Origin: Planctomyces sp. SH-PL62
GTDB lineage: Bacteria > Planctomycetota > Planctomycetia > Isosphaerales > Isosphaeraceae
DNA length: 64,000 bases
Reading direction: 5' to 3'
NCBI RefSeq assembly: GCF_001610895.1
Contig: NZ_CP011273.1
Location: forward strand, 5,952,001 to 6,016,000
A program made the position numbers and the translations under genes. The notes beneath the pieces were generated by a model. That model was not told where the DNA came from and did not search any database. It worked only from the letters and a program-made list of their open reading frames with translations. The number at the start of each line of letters is the position of its first letter. The first letter of the stretch is position 1. Shown in pieces: positions 26,807 through 36,000 of this stretch.

Positions 26807-27112
26807 ATGAAACCGGCCATGATGCAACCTTCCGGCGCGTTCATCCTCCGGGCGATCCGCATCGCCTACGGCGCCTCGATCGGGCTCGCGCTGGTCGGCG
26901 CCTTCGGCGGCTGGTATTACTGGCCGGGGGCCCTGGCCTGGATCTCGATCTTCCTGGCCGTCGTCGCGCTGCTGGGAGGGCTCGCGCTCACGCAACTTCT
27001 GTCGCGGCTCCGGCTGATCCTCTGGCTGCTGCCGATCGCGGAGCGGCTGAGGGCGATCCTGCGAGAGCGAGGGCAGGGCCTCCGATCCGACGCCGATCGA
27101 AGACGTCGTTGA
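26807..27112 (+). CDS. Small membrane protein
   Basis: 101 aa. Two predicted transmembrane helices (AIRIAYGASIGLALVGAFGG and WISIFLAVVALLGGLALTQL) and a basic C-terminal tail. No ribosome site is obvious before MKPAMMQP and alternative ATGs follow within 15 bases, so the exact start is uncertain. Family not recognised. Confidence 0.5.
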   Translation: MKPAMMQPSGAFILRAIRIAYGASIGLALVGAFGGWYYWPGALAWISIFLAVVALLGGLALTQLLSRLRLILWLLPIAERLRAILRERGQGLRSDADRRRR

Positions 27113-27165
27113 TTCGCCTTCGCCAAGGGGCTCGGCCCCCCTCGGTTCGCTCGATCGGAACGCGG

Positions 27166-27330
27166 GAATGAAGACGGCGGCCTTGGCCGTGCCGACGGTC
27201 GATTTGAACAGGATGGACCCGTTGCCGCTGCGCGGGTTCGCCGTGTTGATCCCGACCGTGGCCCCGGCCCGCAGGCCGTCGTAATACCAGCCGGTCGGCT
27301 CGACCGGCGCGTACGCATTGTTGACCCCGT
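27166..27330 (-). pseudogene. Fragment of an exported PEP-CTERM-type protein
   Basis: On the minus strand one frame reads VEPTGWYYDGLRAGATVG, then NPRSGNGSILFKSTVGTAKA. This resembles the mature N-terminus of PEP-CTERM-sorted proteins (W...D followed by NPRSGNGS). There is no start or signal peptide upstream, and homology fades after about 50 residues into unrelated sequence. I read it as a gene remnant. Confidence 0.4.
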
Positions 27331-27536
27331 GACGGCGTCGCCTGGCCGGTACGTCCGCGCGCGTCGCGATCCGGCATGATCCGTCGCGTCGGGTCGACGC
27401 AAGGCCCGGGGCGGGCGCGGCCGGTTCGGCGGATTCCTCTCCGGTCCGTTCGCGGATAACATCGACGGGCGGGGTCGAGGCGGTCGCCGGGCGTCGGCGG
27501 ATCGCGCGGCCTCGTCTCGAAAGGGGGGCCGGGCCG

Positions 27537-30500
27537 ATGACGATCGAAGGATTCCAGGGTCGGGCGCACGGCCCGCGACTATGGCGTCGGTGGGTCGCGT
27601 CGGCGCTGGCGGCGTTCGCGCTGGCGGCGGGTTCGGCGTCCGGGGCCGGGGTCGAGCCCTGGGCCGACCCGGGGCTGCCGGTGCGGGACGGCCTGCGGGC
27701 CTGGCTCGACGCCGGCAGGCGGCCCGACGGGGTCGCGAGCGCCTCCGATGCCCCCCTGGCGGCCTGGCCCGACGCTTCTGGCGAGGGTCGCTCCTTCGAA
27801 CAGCCCGAGGCGAAATCTCGTCCCCGACTCGTCGAGGCCGACGGCCGCGCGTTCGTCCGGTTCGACGGCGTCGACGACTTCCTGGAGGCGAAGGGCCTGG
27901 ATGCCGGGGCGAGCGAGGCCACCGCCTTCCTCGTCGTCGCGCCCACGACGAATTTGGGGATGTTTCGAGGGCTCCTGGCCGGTGCGGAGCGGGGCCGCAA
28001 CGACTACACCTCGGGCCTGACGATCGACCTCGGCCCCTTCGCCTCGACGCGACTCGACGCGATCAATGTGGAGGGCCGCGGCTTCCAGGGCTTCTTCAAC
28101 GTCGTCGACGCCCCGCGCGACTTTCGCGAGTTCGTCACGATCATGGTCCGCATCGGGACCGGACCTCCGGGCGCGGAGATCGCCACGACGATCGACGGCC
28201 GCCCCCAGCAGCCCCGGCCGCGCCGGATCGAGCCGATGCGGCTCGACCGCCTCACGCTCGGCGCGCGGCTCTACAGCAATGAAGCCAGGCCCCCGTACGT
28301 CCAGGGCTTCCTGCACGGCGACCTCGCCGAGGTCCTCCTCTACGACCGCGCGCTCCCCGACGCCGAGGCCGACGCCGTCCGCGACTATCTCGACGCCAAG
28401 CATCGCGGCCTGACCGACGTCCTCCGCAAGCTTCCCGAGCCCGACGGCCGCCGCCGGCTGGAGCTGGTCGAGAATCCCCCGCCGTTCCAGATGCTCGTCC
28501 CCGGCTTCGAGGTCTTCGAACTCCCCCTTGATCTCAAGAACGTGAACAACGTGCGGCGACGGCCCGACGGCAAGCTGCTCGCCGTCGGCTACGACGGAAT
28601 GATCCACCTCCTGTCCGACACCGACGGCGACGGACTGGAAGACCGCGCGGAAGTCTTCTGGGACGGTCGGGGCTCGATCGTCTCGCCCCTCGACGCCGCC
28701 CTCACGCCCCCCGGATACCCGCTGGGCGCGGGGCTGTTCATCCCCTGCAAAGGGAAGTGCGTCCTGATCGTCGACGGCGACGGCGACGACCGCGCCGACC
28801 GGGAGATCGTCGTCGCCGAGGGCTGGCCCGAGCTGGTCCACAGCGTCGACGCGATGGGCGTCGCCCTCGCCCCCGACGGCTCGATCCTCCTCGGGACGGG
28901 ATGTCAGGACTTCGTCAACGCCTACCAGCTCGACCCCTCCGGCGAGGCCCGGTACGACGTGCGGAGCGAGCGCGGGGCGATCCTCAAGGTCTCCCCCGAC
29001 TTTAAGAGCCGCGAGATCGTGGCGACGGGCGTCCGCTTCTCGGTGGGCCTGGAGTTCAACGCCGAGGGGGACCTGTTCGCGACCGACCAGGAGGGGGCGA
29101 CGTGGCTCCCCAACGGCAACCCGTTCGACGAGCTGCTGCACATCCGCGCGGGCCGGCATTACGGCTTCCCCGCGCGGCACGCCAGACACCTGCCCGACGT
29201 GATCGACGAGCCCTCGACGTTCGACTACGCGCCCCAGCACCAGTCGACCTGCGGCCTCACGTTCAACGGCATGGGCGACGAACCGAGGTTCGGCCCGAGC
29301 TGGTGGGGGGGCGACGCCCTCGTCACCGGCTACTCGCGCGGGAAGCTCTATCGCACGCACCTCGTCAAGGTGCGGGGCGAGTACGTCGCCCGGACCGACC
29401 AGATCGCCACGGCCGGCATGCTGCTGATCGACGCGTGCGTCGGGGCCGACGGCTCGCTCGTCGTCGCCGCCCACAGCGGCATGCCCGACTGGGGGAGCGG
29501 CCCCGAGGGGAAGGGGAAGCTCTACAAGATCCGCCACGCCGCCCCCGACCTGCCGCAGCCGACGCTCGCCTGGTCGAGCGGCCCGCACGAGGTCCGCATC
29601 GCTTTCGACCGGCCGATCGACCCGAAAACGCTTCATGACGTCTCGAAACGAGTCCAGATCGAGTTCGGCCGCGCCGTCGCGCCGGCCGACCGCTTCGAGG
29701 CCCTCCGCCCCGGCTACGCCGTCGTCGCCATGCAGCTCGCCGCGCCGCGAGACCTGCTGGCGGTGCGGAGCGTGGGGCTCTCGGCCGACCGCCGGACGCT
29801 CCTCCTGACGACCGACGCCCAGTCGTCCCCCCTCCCCCACGCGATCACCCTCCCCGGCCTGGGACGGACCGATCCGGTCGCCGGGACGGGCGCCCTCCCC
29901 CAGCGGCCGGAGACCGACCTGGCGTTCGCGCTGGCGGGCGTCGACGCCCGCTGGGAGGCCGACGCGGACGGACGCGCGACGACCCTCTGGCTCCCCCACC
30001 TCGACCTGGCCGCCGCGCGCGGGCTGACCCTCGCCAGCGCCGAGCACGACCACTTCTGGGCCGACCTCGAAGCCCCCGGCGTCCTGACGCTCCGCGCGCA
30101 GGTCCGGCTCAAGGACCTGCTGAGGCCCGCCGTCCAGCCCGGCTCGACCGTCGACTCCGGCCTGCCCGCCGAGCAGCCGACATTGACCGTCAAGGGCCGC
30201 TCCGGCACGCGGGCCGAAGCCCCCGGCGCCCGCGTCGAGACCCGGGACGCCGGCGACGGCCTCGTCGAGATCGCCCTGACCTTCGACGCCGTCTCCGACG
30301 ATCCGATCCCGATCGTCGTGACCTGCCCGACCGGCCCCGGCGCGACGCTGGAAGTCGCCTACCACACCAACGAGGATTCGCGGCCTCGCCTGCTCTCGCC
30401 GGGCCGGATCCTGGTCCCCTGGGCCGGCGCGTCCGAGGACGGCACGCCGGAGCCCTCGCGCGAGGCGACGTTCCCGCCCGAGTTCGCCGGCGGCGACCGT

Positions 30501-31697
30501 CGCAAGGGCCGCGAAGTCTTCCTCGGCGCGGTCGGCCAGTGCTCCAAGTGCCATACGGTGCGGGGCGAGGGAGGGCGCATCGGCCCCGACCTGTCGAACC
30601 TCGTCGAGCGCGACTTCGCGTCCGTCCTCCGCGACGTCTCGCAGCCCAGCGTCGCGATCAATCCCGACTACGTGACCTATCAGGTCGCCCTCGCCGACGG
30701 CCGCGCCCTGACCGGCTCGCTCCGCTCCGAGGGGGACCGCCTCCACGTGGGACTGACCACGGGCGAGGAGGTCGTCTTGTCGCGGAACGACGTGGAGGAG
30801 CTGAAGCCGACCGGGATCTCGACGATGCCCGAGGGCCTCTCCGCCGCGATCGGCGCCGAGGACCTCAAACACCTGATGGCGTTCCTCCTGCTTCCTCCCC
30901 CCGGCCCGGCCCCCATCCACCGCGACGACGCCCTCCCGCCCCGCAGCCGCGCCGAGTGGGACGCCGCGACGAAGGGCCGCAAGGCCCCGGCCGACGCAGC
31001 CGCGAAGCCGCTGAGGATCACGCTCGCCGCCGGGCCGAAGGACCACGGGGTCGACGAGCACGACTATCCCCTCTGGCTCGAACGCTGGGCCCCCCTCCTG
31101 CGGTCGGCCCCGAACGTCACGGTCCGCGAGGTCAAGGACGGGACCGGCCTCGATCTCGCCGACGAGTCCGACGTGATCGTCTGGTACTCCGCGAACGGGA
31201 CGTGGTCCGACGAGCAGGCCCCGAAGCTCCGGGCCTACCTCGACCGGGGCGGCGGACTGGTGGTGATCCACTGGGGCGTCAACGGCCGCAAGGGCCCGGA
31301 CTCGCTCGCCGAACTGATCGGCCTGGTCTCGACCGACGCGATCAAATACCGCCACGGCCCTCTCGATCTGACCTTCGCCGACGCGGCGAAGTCGCCGATC
31401 CTCGCGGGCCTCCCCGCCGGCCTCCACCTCGTCGACGAGAGCTACTGGAACCTCCACGGCGACCCCAGCCGCATCGAGATCCTCGCCACGGCCCCGGAGG
31501 AAGGCGCCCCGCGCCCCCTGATGTGGACCCGCCGCCAGGGCCGAGGCCGCGTCTTCGTCTCCATCCCCGGCCACTACACCTGGACCTTCGACGACCCCCT
31601 GTTCCGCCTCATCCTCCTCCGCGCCATCTCCTGGACCGCCGACCAGCCCGTCGACCGCCTGATCGACCTGGCGACCGAAGGGGCGCGCATGGAGTAA
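27537..31697 (+). CDS. Giant secreted fusion: LamG-like, dehydrogenase-type propeller, cytochrome c and ThuA domains
   Basis: 1386 aa with a signal peptide (WVASALAAFALAAGSASG). Order: LamG/concanavalin-like domain (~55-295); a membrane-bound-dehydrogenase-type propeller (~320-680; FELPLDLKNVNNVRRRPDGK, PDGSILLGTGCQDFVN, EGDLFATDQEGATWLPNGNP); spacer; planctomycete haem-binding c-type domain (~985-1120) with CSKCH (Cys1002-His1006) and LSRNDVEELKPTGISTMPEG; ThuA domain (~1160-1375; YLDRGGGLVVIHWG, GQGRVFVSIPGHYTWTFDDP). This family is thought to oxidise sugars in the periplasm, passing electrons to the attached haem; the substrate is unknown. It is a single-gene unit followed by a promoter for the SnoaL-HTH gene. 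Confidence 0.85.
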   Translation: MTIEGFQGRAHGPRLWRRWVASALAAFALAAGSASGAGVEPWADPGLPVRDGLRAWLDAGRRPDGVASASDAPLAAWPDASGEGRSFEQPEAKSRPRLVEADGRAFVRFDGVDDFLEAKGLDAGASEATAFLVVAPTTNLGMFRGLLAGAERGRNDYTSGLTIDLGPFASTRLDAINVEGRGFQGFFNVVDAPRDFREFVTIMVRIGTGPPGAEIATTIDGRPQQPRPRRIEPMRLDRLTLGARLYSNEARPPYVQGFLHGDLAEVLLYDRALPDAEADAVRDYLDAKHRGLTDVLRKLPEPDGRRRLELVENPPPFQMLVPGFEVFELPLDLKNVNNVRRRPDGKLLAVGYDGMIHLLSDTDGDGLEDRAEVFWDGRGSIVSPLDAALTPPGYPLGAGLFIPCKGKCVLIVDGDGDDRADREIVVAEGWPELVHSVDAMGVALAPDGSILLGTGCQDFVNAYQLDPSGEARYDVRSERGAILKVSPDFKSREIVATGVRFSVGLEFNAEGDLFATDQEGATWLPNGNPFDELLHIRAGRHYGFPARHARHLPDVIDEPSTFDYAPQHQSTCGLTFNGMGDEPRFGPSWWGGDALVTGYSRGKLYRTHLVKVRGEYVARTDQIATAGMLLIDACVGADGSLVVAAHSGMPDWGSGPEGKGKLYKIRHAAPDLPQPTLAWSSGPHEVRIAFDRPIDPKTLHDVSKRVQIEFGRAVAPADRFEALRPGYAVVAMQLAAPRDLLAVRSVGLSADRRTLLLTTDAQSSPLPHAITLPGLGRTDPVAGTGALPQRPETDLAFALAGVDARWEADADGRATTLWLPHLDLAAARGLTLASAEHDHFWADLEAPGVLTLRAQVRLKDLLRPAVQPGSTVDSGLPAEQPTLTVKGRSGTRAEAPGARVETRDAGDGLVEIALTFDAVSDDPIPIVVTCPTGPGATLEVAYHTNEDSRPRLLSPGRILVPWAGASEDGTPEPSREATFPPEFAGGDRRKGREVFLGAVGQCSKCHTVRGEGGRIGPDLSNLVERDFASVLRDVSQPSVAINPDYVTYQVALADGRALTGSLRSEGDRLHVGLTTGEEVVLSRNDVEELKPTGISTMPEGLSAAIGAEDLKHLMAFLLLPPPGPAPIHRDDALPPRSRAEWDAATKGRKAPADAAAKPLRITLAAGPKDHGVDEHDYPLWLERWAPLLRSAPNVTVREVKDGTGLDLADESDVIVWYSANGTWSDEQAPKLRAYLDRGGGLVVIHWGVNGRKGPDSLAELIGLVSTDAIKYRHGPLDLTFADAAKSPILAGLPAGLHLVDESYWNLHGDPSRIEILATAPEEGAPRPLMWTRRQGRGRVFVSIPGHYTWTFDDPLFRLILLRAISWTADQPVDRLIDLATEGARME

Positions 31698-31773
31698 CCG
31701 CCGCTCGTCGACCCGTGTCGGCCGCGACGCCTCGGCGTGGGAAAAAGTTCGGAAGCGGACAGGCGAATCGTGC

Positions 31774-31779
31774 TAAAAT
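31774..31779 (+). promoter_or_regulatory. Extended -10 element upstream of the SnoaL-HTH gene
   Basis: TGCTAAAAT is an extended -10 (TGn plus TAAAAT) in a locally AT-rich patch 83 bases before the ATG at 31862. No good -35 at 17 bp is seen, as expected for this promoter class. Confidence 0.4.
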
Positions 31780-31861
31780 CATTTTCATACGCATTCTCTG
31801 TCGTCATCCTGAATGCCGCCGGCGTCAGGCGATCGAACCCACACCCCATTGAGAGGCGGAC

Positions 31862-32560
31862 ATGAGCGACCGGAATCGGACCCTGTCGCGGCGATGGTTC
31901 GAGGAGGTTTGGAACGAGCGCCGGACGGAGGCCATCGAGGAATTGATGAGCGTCGACGTCCTGGGCCACTCGGAGTCCGGCGAGATCTCCGGCCTGGACG
32001 CCTTCCAGCGGTTCCGCGAGCAATTCCTGACGGCCTTCCCCGACCTCAAGTTCGTGGTCGAGGACTTGATCGGCGTCGGCGACGACGTGGTCGTACGCTG
32101 GAGCGCCTCGGGGACCCACGCCGGCGACGCCCTGGGCATCGAGCCCTGCCACCGCCACGTCTCCGTTCGCGGGATGACCTGGCACCGCTTCAAGGACGGC
32201 CTGCTGGTCGAGGCCTGGGACAACTGGAACCAGGGCGCCCTGCTGCAACACCTCAGCGAACTCCCGGACGTGGACCGCGATCGGCGGATCAAGCGCCGGA
32301 TCGAACTGGCCGAGCGGATCCGGGAGGTCCGCGAAGAGGTCTTCGGCCCGACGGGCGGCCCGGAGGTGGCCCGCCTCCTGGGGCTCCCCGCGCGCACCTG
32401 GTACAGCTACGAGACCGGCGTCACGATCCCCGCGGAAGTCCTGCTCGACTTCATCAAGGAATCCGGCGTCTCCCCGAACTGGCTCCGCTCGGGCGAGGGC
32501 CCCCGGTATCCTCGCGACGCGAAGGCTCCGGGTGCGAAGCCTGAGGAATCGACCCCGTGA
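31862..32560 (+). CDS. SnoaL-like domain fused to a C-terminal helix-turn-helix
   Basis: 232 aa, ATG with GAGAGG upstream. Residues 1-130 form a SnoaL/ester-cyclase-like alpha+beta barrel (LSRRWFEEVWNERRTEAIEE; HRFKDGLLVEAWDNWNQGALL), a fold that binds small hydrophobic molecules. Residues of about 160-215 are an XRE-like HTH (GGPEVARLLGLPARTWYSYE then SPNWLRSGEGPRY). The combination suggests a ligand-responsive transcription factor. It is the last gene before the structured region and the reverse-transcriptase operon on the same strand, so control of that operon is possible but unproven. Confidence 0.75.
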   Translation: MSDRNRTLSRRWFEEVWNERRTEAIEELMSVDVLGHSESGEISGLDAFQRFREQFLTAFPDLKFVVEDLIGVGDDVVVRWSASGTHAGDALGIEPCHRHVSVRGMTWHRFKDGLLVEAWDNWNQGALLQHLSELPDVDRDRRIKRRIELAERIREVREEVFGPTGGPEVARLLGLPARTWYSYETGVTIPAEVLLDFIKESGVSPNWLRSGEGPRYPRDAKAPGAKPEESTP

Positions 32561-32698
32561 ACCCCGCCGGGAGGAGGGCCCCGCCCGGCCCGGGCCCCCT
32601 GCTTGATCCCCGTCGAGAAGCGGACGATGCCCCGAATCGACGCGCCGGATCGAGACATGTCGCGAAAAATGACCAGAGGCTTGCAGCCACGCGACCTG

Positions 32699-33017
32699 CG
32701 AGCTAGAAGAAGATGACGCTCGAAGACGATGAGCGGCCTTGGGAGGTCTTGTTCTAGCTCGGCGCCCTGCGCCAGGGCGGCGTTGCGCCGCCCGAGTCGT
32801 CCGTCGGCCATCCGTCACAGCGAAGGCTGTTTCAGACTCGCTGCTCGGGGTAACTACTACTCCGGCCGCGGCGGGCCTGGGGCAACCCCGCCGGACGGGG
32901 TTCCGCCGCGGCCGGAGTAGTAGTTACCCCGGCGAGTCAGAGAGCCTTCGGTGTCCCAGGTCATGTAGTAGACGACTCTCCCAGGCAGGGGCGGGCGGCC
33001 TCCGGGTCGCCCGCCCC
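32699..33017 (+). ncRNA. Candidate structured RNA (possible retron msr-msd) upstream of the RT operon
   Basis: This part of the 504-base gap contains at least five stems: CGAGCTAGAA (32699-32708) with its complement at 32752-32761; two mutually exclusive hairpins sharing GGGCG (32763-32779, and GGGCGGCG/CGCCGCCC at 32775-32793); the large 29-bp stem at 32846-32931 with outer arms CGAAGGCT/AGCCTTCG (32821-32828/32943-32950); and GGGGCGGGCG/CGCCCGCCCC (32988-33017). Retrons need a short RNA with a long msd hairpin and closing a1/a2 arms; the 130-nt nested structure fits that outline. No branching guanosine could be assigned, and location upstream of the first gene, not directly before the RT, is atypical. 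Could instead be a regulatory leader or a palindromic repeat. Confidence 0.35.
32846..32931. repeat. 29-bp perfect inverted repeat
   Basis: Arms 32846-32874 and 32903-32931 are exact complements around a 28-base loop that itself contains GGGG/CCCC pairing. Six- and eight-base outer arms (GACTCG/CGAGTC and CGAAGGCT/AGCCTTCG) extend the pairing to 32821-32950. The purpose is open; see the candidate ncRNA. Confidence 0.92.
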
Positions 33018-33064
33018 TTCGTCCCAAATCGGCCCCAGAAGCCCACGTGCGGAGGCCCCCCTTC

Positions 33065-36000
33065 GTGGCCACGTCGATCCGCCTCGAGGACGTCCGACTC
33101 GCGTGGGAGGCGAGAGACCCGGAAACGGTCTCCCTCGTCGTCGATCTCGCGGGGCAGGACGACCCGGAGCCCGAGCCGCCCCTCCGCGCCGGGGCTCCCA
33201 CCTTCGCCTCCTACCTGGCCGAGATCCGCTCGCGCGACTTCCGACGCAGGCCGCTGGAGGAGCAGGCGAGCGAGCGTCAGGCGAAGCTCCGCGCGCTGGA
33301 GGCCCCGGACGCCGAGGTCCCCCCGCCCGATCGCCTGAAGCTGCACGCCGTTCTGGAGGAACTCTGGGTCGACGGCGGCCCCGCGGCCCGATCGTGGCTG
33401 CTGCGGATCATCGCCGAGATCCCGGCGCGCTACGGCCCGTGGAAGGCGCTCAAGCGGATCTTCAAGGAGGCGGAAGCCCGCGGCGACGTCGAGGTCTTCG
33501 CCGCGCTCGCGGCCCGGTTCGACGAGCTCCAGGCGGAGGGGGGGGCCGAGGTCGGCCGGGCCACCCTGGCCTACCTCCGGCGTCGCGGCTGGAGGGCCCT
33601 CCGCCGCGCGGCCGAACGTCTCCCCTCGTCGTACGCCGACCTCGCCTGCGAGGTGCTGGCCCGCTACAGCGAAGGGACGCCCTGGCCGCGGACCTGGATC
33701 GCCAACCACATTTTCTTCCACGAAGCCGGGGGCTACGGCCGGGAGAATTTCGGCCGCTCGCCGGCCCTGTACTCGGGCGACTTCCTGAAGCATCGCGCCT
33801 ATGCCGACCTGTGGAAGCGCACCCCGAGGCCCCTGTTCGGGCTCCTGGAGAAGGCCCGCAGCGACCGGGCCCGGATGTTCGCGGCCGAAGCGCTGAAGGC
33901 CGACTTCCGCGCCTCGCTGCGCGAGGTGGAGCCGGCGTGGGTCGCCCGACTGGTGGACGTGCGGAGCCGGCCGGTCGACGTGCTCCTCGTCTGGGTCCTG
34001 TCGAACGTGCCCCGGTTCGAGCAGTCGGCGTTCCGCTCGCTCGGGCTCCACGAGGCCGTCCTGCGGCTGTTCGACTCGCCTTCCGACGAGGCCCGCGCGT
34101 ATGCGGCCGGCTACGCCCGGGCGCACGCCCGCGACCTGTCGGTCGACGAGTTGATCCGCCTGATCGACAACGACCACCAGGCCGTCCGCAAGCTCGCCGT
34201 CGACCTCCTCGGCGACCGCGACCCCCGCGCCGAGGTCGGCCTGGAAGCCTGGGGGCGTCTCCTGAAATCCGAACACGGCCTCAAGCTCGCGGCCGACGCC
34301 GTCTCCAGGCACTTCGGCGCGAAGGAGCTGACCCCCGACTGGTTCCGGGCCCACCTCTTCACCGAGAGCGCAGCGGCCTTCGACCTGCTCAAGGGGCTGC
34401 TCGCGAGGATCCACCCGACCGAGAAGCTCGGCCCCGGATTCTTCCGAGATCTGATCGACGCGCTGAAGGGCTCGGACGACGACGCCTCGGAGATGGTGGC
34501 CCCCTTCGCCCTGGGAGAGCTGGCGAAATTCGAACTCGACGCGCAGCCCGTCGACTTCCTGCGCCGCATCCTGCTCGACGAGATGACCCAGGAACAGGCC
34601 GCCCGGTGGGTCGACCAGGGGAAGCTCCGGGCCCCGACCTTCGGCGTCGAGTTCCTCAAGGCGCTGGCCTACGAGCCGGACTTCGCGGCCCATCCCTGGA
34701 TCGCCGAGTTCCGCCGCGCGGGGCCCGACTGGGCGAGGGCGCTCGCGTTCGACCCCGGGCTCTCCGATCGCGTGCGGGCCTGGCTCGCCGACGTCCGCAA
34801 GGTCCCGCCGGCCGACCTCGGATTCGACTGGCTCCTGTCGCTCGTCGCCCGTTCCGAGCCGAGCTACCACGACTTCGCCGTGGGCGTGCTGACGAAGGCG
34901 TTCACGCCGGCCGACTTCGCCCCCCGCGAGCCGTCCGCCTCGGCGTCCGAGCCCGAGCCCCAGGCCGCCGCGACGGTCGACCTGCAAGGGGCGTCGTTCC
35001 TGTTCACGGGCAAGATGGCGACCCTCAAGCGCAAGGACGCCGAGGACCAGGTGCGGTCGTCGGGCGGGTCGGTGTCCGGGAGCGTCTCGGCCAGGCTCCA
35101 TTACCTCGTGATCGGCGACGAGGGCTCGCCGCTGTACGGCCACGGCAAGAAGGGGGACAAGCAGACGAAGGCCGAGTCGCTGAACGCCTCGGGCGCGAAC
35201 ATCAAGATCATCTCCGAGACGGCCTTCCTCAAGATGCTGGCCGGCGGGGTGCGGGAGATTTCGGCCGACGCCGTGCTCGCCGGCTGCGAGCGGCTCTGGG
35301 AGATGGCCTCGGCGGCGGGGCCGGCCGACGCCCCGAGGGCCCGGTTCGCGATCGAGTACCTGCTCGCGCATCACCCCGACGTCGCCCTTGAGAAGACCGA
35401 AAGGCCCGTCGATCCGGGCGCGGAGATTCCCGCCGAGTTCCTCACGTTCGCGAGGGTCGAGCCGCTGTTCCACGAGAGCCGCAAGCCCCTGCGCGACCTC
35501 GCGCTGGAGCTGTCGCGGTGGGAGTTCGCCCGCTGGGCCCCCCCGCCCGAGGCCCTGTTGAGGCTGGCCGAGAGCCCCCACGCGGACGTCCGCCGATTCG
35601 TCGAGGGGGCGTTGCTGGCCGACGACTCCCCCGAGAATCGGCGCCGCCGGATCGACCCGGAGGGCCTGAGCCCCGCCGCCGCGTACGCCTTCTGCGAGTC
35701 GGCCGACGCCTCGACGCGCGACCTCGGGATGCGGCTCCTCGACCGCTCCCCGCGGCTGAGGCGTCCCGAGGAGCTGTTCCGCCTGACCGACAGCCCCGAC
35801 CGCCGGATGCGGGCGTTCGTGATCCGGACCCTGTGGTCGCTGTATCGCGATCGAGGGATCACGGCCGACTGGAAGCCCGCCGCCCCGCCGGCGCCGACGG
35901 TCGGCGCCGGGACGAGGAAGGCCGCGGCGATCGCGGCGCAGGATCGCGGCCCCGGCGTCCCGGCCCGCCCCGACGGCCTTCCGACCGGCCCCCGGGGGAT

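Noticed and set aside
27579-31574. 1331-codon minus-strand frame
   Set aside because: Shadow of the cytochrome/ThuA fusion gene, which has a signal peptide and named domains on the plus strand.
32560-33064. CRISPR array in the repeat-rich gap before the RT operon
   Set aside because: The repeats are inverted, not direct and regularly spaced, and no cas gene is nearby.
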